A model generated the notes under the pieces. The model was not told the DNA's origin. It did not search any database and saw nothing but the letters and a program-made list of their open reading frames with translations. Shown here one piece after another: positions 24,367-32,344 of a stretch of 64,000 nucleotides of DNA. The stretch comes from Paenibacillus catalpae (GTDB lineage: Bacteria > Bacillota > Bacilli > Paenibacillales > Paenibacillaceae), in NCBI RefSeq assembly GCF_900112695.1, contig NZ_FOMT01000005.1, positions 255,957-319,956 on the forward strand, written 5' to 3'. Positions within the stretch are counted from its first letter, which is position 1, and each line of letters opens with the position of its first letter. Both the position numbers and the translations under genes were made by a program.

Positions 24367-24435
24367 ATGTATAATGTTCTCCTTGTATCCGATATAGACA
24401 TTCTTTCTTATGATACCTTTTTCTGCTTGCAGTGT

Positions 24436-24450
24436 CTATTTCGGAAATTT
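24436..24450 (+). promoter_or_regulatory. Weak CodY-like box upstream of the lpd gene
   Basis: CTATTTCGGAAATTT matches 10 of 15 positions of the CodY motif AATTTTCWGAAAATT. CodY represses bkd in B. subtilis, which makes the site plausible, but five mismatches are many. No sigma-L (-24/-12) promoter and no bkdR gene is visible. Confidence 0.22.
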
Positions 24451-24520
24451 AACGATGTAAATCGATTTGAAAAAAGGTACAATAGGACGAGTGGAATTAA
24501 TGATTTGGAGGGAATACATA

Positions 24521-25948
24521 ATGACAATCCAAGTGGATGTAGCTGTGCTTGGCGGTGGCTCAGGCGGATATACAGCAGCGATTAGAGCTGCTCAGCTGGG
24601 CAAAAGCGTAGCGATCGTCGAGCTGGATAAGCTAGGCGGCACTTGCTTACATAGAGGTTGTATACCAAGTAAGTCACTGCTTCGAAGCGCAGAAGTTTAT
24701 TCGACTTTGCTTGAAGCGGATAAATACGGAATCTCCGTAACAGAAGGTGCGATGTCGCTGGACTTCAATAAAGTTCAGGAACGTAAGGAAAAGACCGTTG
24801 AACAATTGCATCGCGGCCTGAAAGGCTTGATGAAAAAATACGATATTCAAATTATAAATGGTAAAGGCCGTATTATTGGCCCGTCCATCTTTTCTCCGCG
24901 CAGCGGCTCTTTAGCCGTAGAATTGGCCGATGGCGAGATGGAGTCGGTCGTATCCACGAACCTGATTATCGCAACAGGCTCCCGCCCTCGTCATCTGCCG
25001 GGTCTAAAACCCGATGGCGTGCATATCTTGTCCAGCGACGATGCTCTTCAGCTGGAGCAGCTTCCGGAGTCGATGCTTATTGTCGGCGGTGGGGTAATTG
25101 GGGTGGAGTGGGCATCCATGCTGCAGGATTTCGGCGTGCAAGTGACTTTGGCTGAGGTTGGCGCGAGACTCCTGCCGGGAGAAGATGCAGAAGTATCGGC
25201 GGAGTTGACCAGACTCCTTCGCCGCCGTGGCGTTCGCGTATTAACGAATATCCAGCTCAAAACCGAAGAGTTGTCCATTAATGCAGATGAAGTATCGATA
25301 ACAGCGGAAACCTCGGAAGGCAATATCCTGCTGACAGCAAGCAAAGTGCTGTTGTCCGTTGGCCGTCAGGCTAATATCGAAAACATTGGTCTGGAGAATA
25401 CGGATATTCAGACGAAAAATGGTTTCGTCTACGTTAACGATTTTGGCCAAACGACAGAGCCGCACATTTACGCAATTGGAGATGTGATCGGAGGCGTGCA
25501 GCTCGCACATGCGGCAGCCCATGAAGGGGTGGCAGCAGCCGAGCATATTGCAGGCCATAAGAAAGCAGCGGTTGATCCGAATCTTATCCCGCGCTGCATC
25601 TACTCCAGACCGGAAGTAGCTTCTTACGGCATGACAGAAGATAGTGCACGGATGAAAGGGCATGATATTAAGACCGGAAAAATTCCGTTCGCTGCGATTG
25701 GCAAAGCACTTGTGCTTGGCGAAGCAGACGGTTTTGTGAAGGTCATTGCCGACCGGAAAACCAACGATATTCTTGGTGTTCATATGATTGGACCTCATGC
25801 GACAGATCTGATCTCGGAAGCTTCGCTTGCCGGATTTTTGAATGCAACACCTTGGGAAGTAGGCCAGCTTATTCATCCGCATCCCACCTTATCCGAGGCG
25901 CTTGGTGAAGCCATGCTTGCGATCGACGGCAAATCACTCGCTTTCTAG
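24521..25948 (+). CDS. lpdV: Dihydrolipoyl dehydrogenase (E3) of the branched-chain oxoacid complex
   Basis: E3 reoxidises the lipoyl groups of the branched-chain 2-oxoacid dehydrogenase with NAD. The 475-residue flavoprotein has the FAD motif VAVLGGGSGGYTAAIRAAQLG (7-26), the redox disulfide in GGTCLHRGCIPSKSL (about 40-50), an NAD-binding motif IVGGGVIGVEWASM and the FAD aspartate in YAIGDVIGG. The C-terminal active-site HPHPTLSEALGEA completes it. I use the ATG at 24521, nine bases from TTGGAGGG. An upstream ATG at 24500 lacks a ribosome site. The E1 and E2 genes follow. Confidence 0.93.
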   Translation: MTIQVDVAVLGGGSGGYTAAIRAAQLGKSVAIVELDKLGGTCLHRGCIPSKSLLRSAEVYSTLLEADKYGISVTEGAMSLDFNKVQERKEKTVEQLHRGLKGLMKKYDIQIINGKGRIIGPSIFSPRSGSLAVELADGEMESVVSTNLIIATGSRPRHLPGLKPDGVHILSSDDALQLEQLPESMLIVGGGVIGVEWASMLQDFGVQVTLAEVGARLLPGEDAEVSAELTRLLRRRGVRVLTNIQLKTEELSINADEVSITAETSEGNILLTASKVLLSVGRQANIENIGLENTDIQTKNGFVYVNDFGQTTEPHIYAIGDVIGGVQLAHAAAHEGVAAAEHIAGHKKAAVDPNLIPRCIYSRPEVASYGMTEDSARMKGHDIKTGKIPFAAIGKALVLGEADGFVKVIADRKTNDILGVHMIGPHATDLISEASLAGFLNATPWEVGQLIHPHPTLSEALGEAMLAIDGKSLAF

Positions 25949-25954
25949 AAGGAT

Positions 25955-26015
25955 TTTCTTTTTCATCGGAATGCGGTTATAATAGGTAATATCAAGTCTT
26001 AGTACCTGGTTTTAA
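25955..26015 (+). promoter_or_regulatory. Promoter with a FapR-like operator before bkdAA
   Basis: TTTCTT (25955-25960), 17 bases, TATAAT (25978-25983) form a plausible sigma-A promoter. Just after the expected start site, TTAGTACCTGGTTTTAA (25999-26015) matches 15 of 17 positions of the FapR operator TTAGTACCTRRTACTAA; the left half is perfect. FapR represses lipid-synthesis genes and is released by malonyl-CoA. Confidence 0.55.
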
Positions 26016-26041
26016 AATCAGGTTAAAGGAGGCACAACCTC

Positions 26042-27055
26042 ATGAGTCAATCAACCGAACAAACCTTTCGTCATAATGAATTAGGCTTAAGCAATGAGCA
26101 GGCTCTTGAAATGTATGCAACGATGATGCTCGCACGCAAATTCGACGAGCGCAATATGCTGCTGCAAAGAGCGGGCAAAATTAATTTCCACGTATCCGGC
26201 ATCGGCCAGGAAGTTGCACAGGTTGCGGCTGCCTTCGCCTTAGACCGGGAAAATGATTATTTCCTGCCTTATTATCGTGATTATGGATTCGTACTTGCCG
26301 TTGGCATGACGGTAAAGGAATTGATGCTGTCTGTCTTTGCGAAAGCAGAGGATCCTAACAGCGGCGGCCGTCAGATGCCGGGCCACTTTGGCAGCAAGCG
26401 TCTCCGGATTGTAACGGGCTCGAGCCCGGTAACGACCCAGGTCCCGCATGCCGTAGGTATTGCTTTGGCAGCGAAAATGAAAAATAAACCAATCGTCAGC
26501 TTCGTAACCTTCGGAGAAGGTTCGAGTAACCAAGGCGATTTCCATGAAGGCTGCAACTTCGCCGGAGTTCATAAGCTTCCGGTCATTTTGATGTGCGAGA
26601 ACAACCAATATGCCATTTCGGTGCCTGTGCGCAAGCAGCTTGGCGGACGTGTGGCAGACCGCGCCCTTGGTTATGGATTCCCGGGGTATCAGGTTGACGG
26701 CAACGATGCACTCGAAATGTACCGTGTTGTGAAGGAAGCCCGTGAGCGTGCTGTTGCAGGCGAAGGACCAACACTTATTGAAGCGATGATGTACCGGATT
26801 TCGCCGCACTCTACTTCTGATAATGATCTTGCTTACCGCACGAAGGAAGAAGTGGAAGAGAACAAGGCGAAGGACGGTATTCCAAAATATAAAAAGTATC
26901 TCGAAGAATGCGGCCTCTGGAATGAAGAGCTCGAGGCTGAGCTTCAAGCGCGTATCCGCAAAATGGTGGATGAAGCAACGGAATACGGCGATAATGCTCC
27001 GTTCCCTGCGCCAGAGTCCGTCTTGTTGCATGTTTATGCGGAGGAGGGACACTAA
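26042..27055 (+). CDS. bkdAA: Branched-chain 2-oxoacid dehydrogenase E1 alpha subunit
   Basis: E1 alpha, with E1 beta, decarboxylates branched-chain 2-oxoacids using thiamine diphosphate. The 337-residue protein has YYRDYGFVLAVGMTVKELM, GRQMPGHFGS, the TPP motif GEGSSNQGDFHEGCNFA ending in NNQYAISVP, and phosphorylation-loop-like YRISPHSTSDND. AAAGGAGG precedes the ATG. It is separated from lpdV by its own promoter. In Gram-positive bacteria this complex makes isobutyryl-, isovaleryl- and 2-methylbutyryl-CoA, the primers of branched fatty acids. Confidence 0.95.
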   Translation: MSQSTEQTFRHNELGLSNEQALEMYATMMLARKFDERNMLLQRAGKINFHVSGIGQEVAQVAAAFALDRENDYFLPYYRDYGFVLAVGMTVKELMLSVFAKAEDPNSGGRQMPGHFGSKRLRIVTGSSPVTTQVPHAVGIALAAKMKNKPIVSFVTFGEGSSNQGDFHEGCNFAGVHKLPVILMCENNQYAISVPVRKQLGGRVADRALGYGFPGYQVDGNDALEMYRVVKEARERAVAGEGPTLIEAMMYRISPHSTSDNDLAYRTKEEVEENKAKDGIPKYKKYLEECGLWNEELEAELQARIRKMVDEATEYGDNAPFPAPESVLLHVYAEEGH

Positions 27056-27056
27056 G

Positions 27057-28040
27057 ATGGCAGTAATGGATTATATCGATGCAATTCGTTTGGCAATGAA
27101 AGAAGAGATGGAGCGCGACGATGACGTGTTTGTGCTTGGCGAAGACGTCGGGTTAAAGGGCGGCGTATTCACAACGACTAAAGGTCTGCTTGATCAATTT
27201 GGCGAAATGCGCGCCCTTGATACTCCTCTTGCTGAATCCGCAATCGCAGGTGTTGCGATTGGAGCAGCCATGTACGGCATGAAGCCGATTGCCGAGATGC
27301 AATATTCGGACTTCATGTTCCCGGCCACCAACCAGATCATCAGCGAGGCGGCTAAAATCCGTTATCGCTCCAATAATGACTGGAGCTGTCCGGTTGTTAT
27401 TCGAGCGCCAATCGGCGGCGGTATTTTTGGCGGCTTATATCACTCCCAGTGTCCGGAATCCGTGTTCTTCGGAACGCCGGGCCTTAAGATTGTTGCTCCA
27501 TATACGGCTTATGATGCGAAGGGATTGCTCAAAGCGGCAGTTCGCGACCCGGATCCGGTTCTTTATTTTGAAAACAAAAAGTGTTATAAGCTGATTAACG
27601 GTGATGTGCCAGAAGGCGATTATGTCGTTGAGATCGGCAAAGCAAACGTTCTTCGCGAGGGCGATGATATTACGGTTATCGGCTACAGCATGCCTCTTAT
27701 GTTTGTTGAGCAGGCTGCAGCAGAGCTTGAGCAGGAAGGCATCAGCACTCATATTCTTGATCTTAGAACGCTGCAGCCCCTGGATAAGGAAGCGATTCTG
27801 GCAGCCGTCCGCAAAACAGGCAAAGTATTGATTATCCATGAAGATAACAAAACCGGCGGCGTTGGCGCTGAAGTATCGGCAATTATTGCGGAAGAACTGT
27901 TATATGAGCTGGATGCTCCAATCCAAAGGCTTTGCGGTCCGGATGTTCCGGCTATGCCGATCAATCCGCCGGGTGAGAAGTTCTTCATGCTTAATAAAGA
28001 TAAAGTAAAAGAAGCAATGCGCAATTTGGCGCTATACTAA
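27057..28040 (+). CDS. bkdAB: Branched-chain 2-oxoacid dehydrogenase E1 beta subunit
   Basis: E1 beta completes the alpha2-beta2 heterotetramer. The real start is the ATG at 27057 (MAVMDYIDAIRLAMKEEMER), one base after the bkdAA stop, with GAGGAGGGAC; the frame upstream runs through bkdAA in another phase. The 327 residues show VFVLGEDVGLKGGVF, TPLAESAIAGVAIGAAMYG, EMQYSDFM and RAPIGGGIFGGLYHSQ near the active site, and DLRTLQPLD in the C-terminal domain. It is tightly coupled to bkdAA and followed by the E2 gene. Confidence 0.95.
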   Translation: MAVMDYIDAIRLAMKEEMERDDDVFVLGEDVGLKGGVFTTTKGLLDQFGEMRALDTPLAESAIAGVAIGAAMYGMKPIAEMQYSDFMFPATNQIISEAAKIRYRSNNDWSCPVVIRAPIGGGIFGGLYHSQCPESVFFGTPGLKIVAPYTAYDAKGLLKAAVRDPDPVLYFENKKCYKLINGDVPEGDYVVEIGKANVLREGDDITVIGYSMPLMFVEQAAAELEQEGISTHILDLRTLQPLDKEAILAAVRKTGKVLIIHEDNKTGGVGAEVSAIIAEELLYELDAPIQRLCGPDVPAMPINPPGEKFFMLNKDKVKEAMRNLALY

Positions 28041-28077
28041 GCGGCAAGTACGTGTCGGGTAGGGAGATGGATAATTA

Positions 28078-29391
28078 ATGAAATCGGTGAAGGAAATCGT
28101 CATTCCTCAGTTGGCGGAATCACTGGTCTCGGCGACTATTGATAAATGGCTTAAGCAGCCGGGTGACCGTATTGAGATGTATGAACCGATCTGTGAGCTG
28201 ATCACGGACAAAGTAAGTGCGGAGCTGCCGTCGACTATCGCTGGCACTTTGGTTGAGATTCTCGTAGGTAACGGCGAGACCGTACCGGTTGGAACTCCCG
28301 TATGCCGCGTAGAGACAGAAGTGGCTTCTTCGGAAGCTGCACAAGCTCCGGATATTGCGAAAAGCGTGAGTACGAACGTAAATACGGACTCTACGGATGA
28401 CGGAGACAAGTCGATGCGCAATCGCTTCTCACCGGCGGTTCAGCAGCTTGCAGCCGAGCATGGCGTTCGTCTAGCCGACGTACCGGGAACGGGGCTGGGC
28501 GGAAGGATCACACGTAAGGACATTCTTGCTTATGTTGCTTCCGGAGCGGGACAAGCGTCTGCAACGGCAGCGGCTAGGCCGGTAACGCCTCCGCCAAGCA
28601 CAACGGTATCGGAAGTGCGCTCCTCGGGCCTGCATCTTACAGAGTCGCCTCGGACACCTACTGTTTCTAACCAAAGCGCATCAAATGCAGGACGCGGAGA
28701 AGATTTTATCGACGTATCTCCCATCCGCAGTGCGATTGCCCGCAATACGATGCTTAGCGTCAATGAAATCCCTCATGGCTGGATGATGATCGAAGTGGAT
28801 GTCACGAATCTCGTTCAGCTCCGCAACAAAGTGAAGGATGAATTCATGAAGCGTGAAGGAATAAATCTGACGTATCTGGCCTTTGTGCTGAAGGCAGTTG
28901 TGAATGCGCTCAAAGACTTCCCGATCATGAATTCCATGTGGGGTGTCGATAAAATTATCGTGAAGCGGGATATTAATATCTCTCTTGCGGTTGGCACAGA
29001 GGAATCCGTTGCTACACCGGTGATCAAGAATGCTGACCATAAAACGATTGCCGGTCTGGCACGGGAGATCGATGATCTGGCTCGCCGCGGACGCGAAGGC
29101 AAGCTGACATTGAGCGATATGCAGGGCGGTACCTTTACAGTCAACAATACGGGCTCCTTTGGTTCAATCATTACAAACCCGATTATTAACTATCCGCAAG
29201 CGGCTATTCTGACGTTCGAATCGATTGTAAAACGTCCTGTCGTGATCAACGATATGATCGCAATCCGTTCGATGGCGAACATGTGCTTGTCGCTTGATCA
29301 TCGTGTGCTGGACGGCGTCATCTGCGGCCGTTTCCTGCAGCGCGTGAAAGACAACTTGGAAAGCTTTAATCAAGACACGAAATTGTATTAA
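28078..29391 (+). CDS. bkdB: Lipoamide acyltransferase (E2) of the branched-chain oxoacid complex
   Basis: E2 forms the core of the complex and passes acyl groups from lipoamide to CoA. The 437-residue protein has one lipoyl domain with the lipoylated Lys in ELITDKVSAELPS (about 43). A peripheral-subunit-binding domain (RFSPAVQQLAAEHGV... GGRITRKDILAY, about 118-155) and a long Ala/Pro/Thr linker follow. The acyltransferase domain ends in MCLSLDHRVLDGVICGRFL with the catalytic His. AGGGAGATGG lies before the ATG. It is followed by lipB after 18 bases. Confidence 0.95.
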   Translation: MKSVKEIVIPQLAESLVSATIDKWLKQPGDRIEMYEPICELITDKVSAELPSTIAGTLVEILVGNGETVPVGTPVCRVETEVASSEAAQAPDIAKSVSTNVNTDSTDDGDKSMRNRFSPAVQQLAAEHGVRLADVPGTGLGGRITRKDILAYVASGAGQASATAAARPVTPPPSTTVSEVRSSGLHLTESPRTPTVSNQSASNAGRGEDFIDVSPIRSAIARNTMLSVNEIPHGWMMIEVDVTNLVQLRNKVKDEFMKREGINLTYLAFVLKAVVNALKDFPIMNSMWGVDKIIVKRDINISLAVGTEESVATPVIKNADHKTIAGLAREIDDLARRGREGKLTLSDMQGGTFTVNNTGSFGSIITNPIINYPQAAILTFESIVKRPVVINDMIAIRSMANMCLSLDHRVLDGVICGRFLQRVKDNLESFNQDTKLY

Positions 29392-29409
29392 GAAATGGGG
29401 TAATCCAAT

Positions 29410-30117
29410 ATGACTGACACGGCAGTTGAACACGTGGAGCGGCATTTGGAAGCCCGATATATACCGATGATCGGTTATGCGGAAGCTTGGGATATGCAGA
29501 AATCGATCGTGCGGCAAATCAGCCAGGAGGAGCGTCAGGAGACGCTTCTCCTTCTTCAGCATCCGCCAACATATACGTTAGGAACAGACCGTCATCATGA
29601 ACATCTGCTGCTTAGCGAGGACGAACTGAAAGAGCGCGGGATATCGGTCTTTGAAATCGATCGCGGGGGAGATATTACTTATCATGGGCCTGGACAATTA
29701 GTTGGTTATCCGATGCTGTTCCTCCCCATGGAAGGACTGGATCTGCACGCTTATTTGCGAACAGTGGAGCAGGCTATAATCAATTGGCTGGCCGAATATG
29801 GTATAGAAGCGGGAAGAAAGCCGGAATATACAGGGGTATGGGTCGGCAATGAGAAAATCGCCGCAATCGGCGTGAAGTTCAATCGTGCCCGTGATCGCGG
29901 CGGTTTTGTAACAAGCCACGGTTTTGCCTTGAACATTGAGGAAGGAATCGGCGACCAAGGCTTTAGCGGTATTATTCCATGCGGCATTCAGGAGTATGGA
30001 GTAACTTCCTTTAATGACCTGACTGGCCGGAAATTAACCGTTGAGGAGGCAGCGCGGCAGCTGCTGCCGCATTTCTGCCATGTATTCGGGTTCGAGACCC
30101 CCTCTCTGCTAGAGTAG
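29410..30117 (+). CDS. lipB: Octanoyltransferase LipB
   Basis: LipB transfers octanoyl groups from acyl carrier protein to lipoyl domains, the first step of lipoate synthesis. The 235-residue protein shows LQHPPTYTLGTDRHHEH, the family motif DRGGDITYHGPGQLVGYP (about 80-97), GRKPEYTGVWVGNEKIAAIGV and the catalytic Cys in IIPCGIQEYGVTS. The gene lies directly behind the E2 gene of a lipoate-dependent complex, which fits supply of the cofactor. B. subtilis uses LipM and LipL instead, so a LipB here is a difference. The gene end overlaps the end of the small convergent ORF. Confidence 0.92.
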   Translation: MTDTAVEHVERHLEARYIPMIGYAEAWDMQKSIVRQISQEERQETLLLLQHPPTYTLGTDRHHEHLLLSEDELKERGISVFEIDRGGDITYHGPGQLVGYPMLFLPMEGLDLHAYLRTVEQAIINWLAEYGIEAGRKPEYTGVWVGNEKIAAIGVKFNRARDRGGFVTSHGFALNIEEGIGDQGFSGIIPCGIQEYGVTSFNDLTGRKLTVEEAARQLLPHFCHVFGFETPSLLE

Positions 30118-30204
30118 AGAGCTGAGTGAAGCAACAAGCGTCGTAACAACAAGGGCAGCAACAACAAGAATAGCGACCAGACGGATAAGCTTTTGCATCT
30201 TCAA
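30109..30204 (-). CDS. prli42: Prli42-like small membrane protein
   Basis: A 31-residue protein encoded on the minus strand, convergent with lipB and overlapping its last nine bases. It consists of a basic start (LKMQKLIR), one hydrophobic helix (LVAILVVAALVVTTLVA) and SLSSLL. Length, basic N-terminus and a helix ending in TTLxAxxSxxL agree with Prli42, the tail of the stressosome found in Listeria and bacilli. The start is TTG at 30204 with AAAGGAG eight bases upstream; an ATG at 30198 is also in frame. No known protein was compared by alignment. Confidence 0.65.
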   Translation of the reverse strand: MKMQKLIRLVAILVVAALVVTTLVASLSSLL

Positions 30205-30285
30205 AAGTAAAACTCCTTTCTATGATTTTAGAAAAAACGGCTTCCCGTCTATTGTAATCGAAAACAGAGAGTGGAGGAAATAGCT

Positions 30286-31413
30286 ATGGTGAATCAGGAA
30301 CGTATTGTAAGAGAGTTTATTGAACTCGTAAAGGTAGACAGTGAGACGAGGCATGAACAGGAAATCAGCGAAGTGCTGAAAGCGAAATTTACAGAGCTGG
30401 GCTTATCCATTGAGGAGGATGATGCGCAGGCGAAAACAGGGCATGGCGCAAACAACCTGTTTGCTTTCCTGGAAGGTACGGGGGAAGCCGGCGCGCCTAC
30501 CATTCTTTTCACCTCCCATATGGATACGGTAGCCCCGGGCAATGGGATTAAACCTCAAATCGACAGTGACGGTTACATAAGAAGCGACGGTACTACGATA
30601 CTGGGCAGCGATGATAAAGCAGGACTTGCTGCGATGCTGGAAGCGATCCGTGTACTGAAAGAAAACAGCATACCGCATGGACCTATCCAGTTCGTTATTA
30701 CAGTTGGTGAAGAATCCGGACTGTTAGGCGCAAGAAACATGGACGCATCCAAACTGAAGGCTTCCTTCGGTTATGCAATAGATTCCAATGGTTCTATCGG
30801 GGATATGGCCGTTGCCGCTCCAACCCAGGCAAAAATCATTATGAAGCTGCACGGCAAATCTGCTCATGCGGGTGTTAATCCGGAGGATGGGATCAGTGCG
30901 ATTCAGGTGGCATCCAAAGCGATTTCCCGTATGCCGTTAGGGCGTATTGATAAGGAAACAACGGCTAATATCGGAAGTTTTGAAGGCGGCGGCGCAACCA
31001 ATGTGGTATGTGATTTCGTGAAGCTGGTGGCGGAGGCGCGTAGCATTGTGCAGGAGAAGCTGGACCGTCAGGTTGAGGCGATGCGCGAGGCGCTGGAGAG
31101 TGCGGCAGAGGAATTTGGTGCTAGAGCTGAATTCGAGAGCCAATTAATTTATCCGGCTTATGTCCATCAAGATGATTCACCGGTTGTCCAGCTGGCCAAA
31201 GCGGCAGCAACGGCAATCGGGCTGACACCGCGTACCTTTCATTCGGGCGGCGGCAGCGACGCTAATATTTTCAACGGTTTAGGCGTGCCAACCGTCAATC
31301 TTGCCGTTGGTTACGAACATATTCATACGACCAAGGAACAGATCAAAGTTGCCGACCTTGTGAAGATTACGGAGTTCGTCATCGAGATTATTAAACAAGC
31401 CGCAAAAGCTTAA
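30286..31413 (+). CDS. M20/M25/M40 family metallopeptidase (YqjE-like, tripeptidase T-like)
   Basis: The 375-residue enzyme is a cytosolic zinc aminopeptidase related to PepT and to B. subtilis YqjE. Metal ligands are visible in LFTSHMDTVAPG (His, Asp around 74-76), LGSDDKAGLAAML (Asp near 107), VGEESGLLGA (catalytic Glu, about 141), and DSNG. FHSGGGSDANIFNGLG and a late YEHIHTTKEQ supply further ligands. The start is the ATG at 30286, preceded by GTGGAGGAAATAGCT. The exact substrate cannot be told; a peptide is most likely. Confidence 0.88.
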   Translation: MVNQERIVREFIELVKVDSETRHEQEISEVLKAKFTELGLSIEEDDAQAKTGHGANNLFAFLEGTGEAGAPTILFTSHMDTVAPGNGIKPQIDSDGYIRSDGTTILGSDDKAGLAAMLEAIRVLKENSIPHGPIQFVITVGEESGLLGARNMDASKLKASFGYAIDSNGSIGDMAVAAPTQAKIIMKLHGKSAHAGVNPEDGISAIQVASKAISRMPLGRIDKETTANIGSFEGGGATNVVCDFVKLVAEARSIVQEKLDRQVEAMREALESAAEEFGARAEFESQLIYPAYVHQDDSPVVQLAKAAATAIGLTPRTFHSGGGSDANIFNGLGVPTVNLAVGYEHIHTTKEQIKVADLVKITEFVIEIIKQAAKA

Positions 31414-31426
31414 GCGTTGGGAAACG

Positions 31427-31470
31427 AAACGGCTTGTCCATTGCTATTAGAAAAGCCGGATAAGCCGTTT
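31427..31470 (+). terminator. Terminator of the M20 peptidase gene
   Basis: AAACGGCTTGTCC and GGATAAGCCGTTT pair around an 18-base loop and are followed by ATTTC. The 3' arm touches the stop codon of the convergent mciZ gene, so it may work in both directions. Confidence 0.65.
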
Positions 31471-31603
31471 ATTTCGATGATTTATGCGGGGAGAGCAGCT
31501 TTTGGAGCGGGATGTTCATGCCGGACAGCTTGCGGAGCTGGCTTTGGACCTCCCATGCTTTACCAACGAGTCTAAGCTCATTATGCGTTAAATATTGTTT
31601 CAT
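31469..31603 (-). CDS. mciZ: Z-ring formation inhibitor MciZ
   Basis: MciZ is a small mother-cell inhibitor of FtsZ that prevents Z-ring assembly during sporulation in B. subtilis. The 44-residue product contains LRLVGKAWEVQSQLRKL, which lines up with VVLVGKAWEIRAKLKEY as I recall it from B. subtilis MciZ. Length (40 there) and location beside nudF also agree. The start is the ATG at 31603 with AAAGGAG ten bases upstream; the longer frame to 31660 has no ribosome site. On the minus strand CATATCCA about 30 bases upstream is a weak sigma-E-like -10. Confidence 0.8.
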   Translation of the reverse strand: MKQYLTHNELRLVGKAWEVQSQLRKLSGMNIPLQKLLSPHKSSK

Positions 31604-31701
31604 CTTTAACACGCTCCTTTGTTTGTCCTTATAAACAATGGATATGTAAGGAGTAGACAAGTTATTCCGGGTAACGATATTTCAGGACAGGGGAGAATGG
31701 G

Positions 31702-32259
31702 ATGAGTCAGAACAACGAGCTGTGGCGTGAAGAAACGATTAGTACAGAACCAATTTTCGAGGGGAAAATGATTACGCTCCAGGTGGATACCGTTGCCATG
31801 CCTGATGGCCGCACAGCGACACGCGAGATTGTGAAGCATCCGGGTGCTGCTGCCGTAATGGCGCTCCTGGATGGCAAGCTGCTTGTTGTCGAACAATTCC
31901 GCAAGCCGCTGGAGAAATTTCAGATTGAAATCCCTGCCGGAAAGCTGGATGCTGGCGAAGATCCTCTTGTAGCTGCGGGACGTGAGCTGGAAGAAGAGAC
32001 AGGGTACCGGGCGGACGATCTGAAGCTGGTCAGCGCCTTTTTCACCTCTCCGGGCTTTGCCGATGAGAAGCTGTATCTGTATTTCGCGGAGAACGTCACA
32101 ATCGGCACGCAGCAAACGGACGAGGATGAGTATTTGCAGGTCGAAGCTATTACCCTGGAACAGGCGGAGTCCTATATTGCAGAAGGTCGTATTAGCGATG
32201 CCAAGACAATTCTGGCCGTGTATGCGTGGAAGCTTTATCAGTTGACAGGTACAATCTAA
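31702..32259 (+). CDS. nudF: ADP-ribose pyrophosphatase (Nudix)
   Basis: NudF cleaves ADP-ribose to AMP and ribose 5-phosphate. The 185-residue protein has the complete Nudix box GKLDAGEDPLVAAGRELEEE followed by TGY (about 72-94), with all metal-binding Glu present. It also shows KHPGAAAVMALLDGKLLVVEQFRKPLEKFQIEIPAG ahead of it, typical of the ADP-ribose subfamily. AGGGGAG precedes the ATG. Gene position next to mciZ and spoIIM matches Bacillus. Confidence 0.93.
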   Translation: MSQNNELWREETISTEPIFEGKMITLQVDTVAMPDGRTATREIVKHPGAAAVMALLDGKLLVVEQFRKPLEKFQIEIPAGKLDAGEDPLVAAGRELEEETGYRADDLKLVSAFFTSPGFADEKLYLYFAENVTIGTQQTDEDEYLQVEAITLEQAESYIAEGRISDAKTILAVYAWKLYQLTGTI

Positions 32260-32286
32260 AACTTGTCCAGACCGCTCTCTCAAACG

Positions 32287-32315
32287 TCATACGATGAACA
32301 AAGGGATCATACACT
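32287..32315 (+). promoter_or_regulatory. Candidate sigma-E promoter of spoIIM
   Basis: TCATACG (32287-32293; 5 of 7) and a perfect -10 CATACACT (32308-32315; 8 of 8) are 14 bases apart. spoIIM is a sigma-E gene in B. subtilis. Confidence 0.6.
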
Positions 32316-32344
32316 TTATCATCGGGACAAGGGGGGAGTGTGCC

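Noticed and set aside
26240..27052. A 270-codon open frame antisense to bkdAA
   Set aside because: It is a shadow of the E1 alpha gene caused by codon bias, with no initiation signal.
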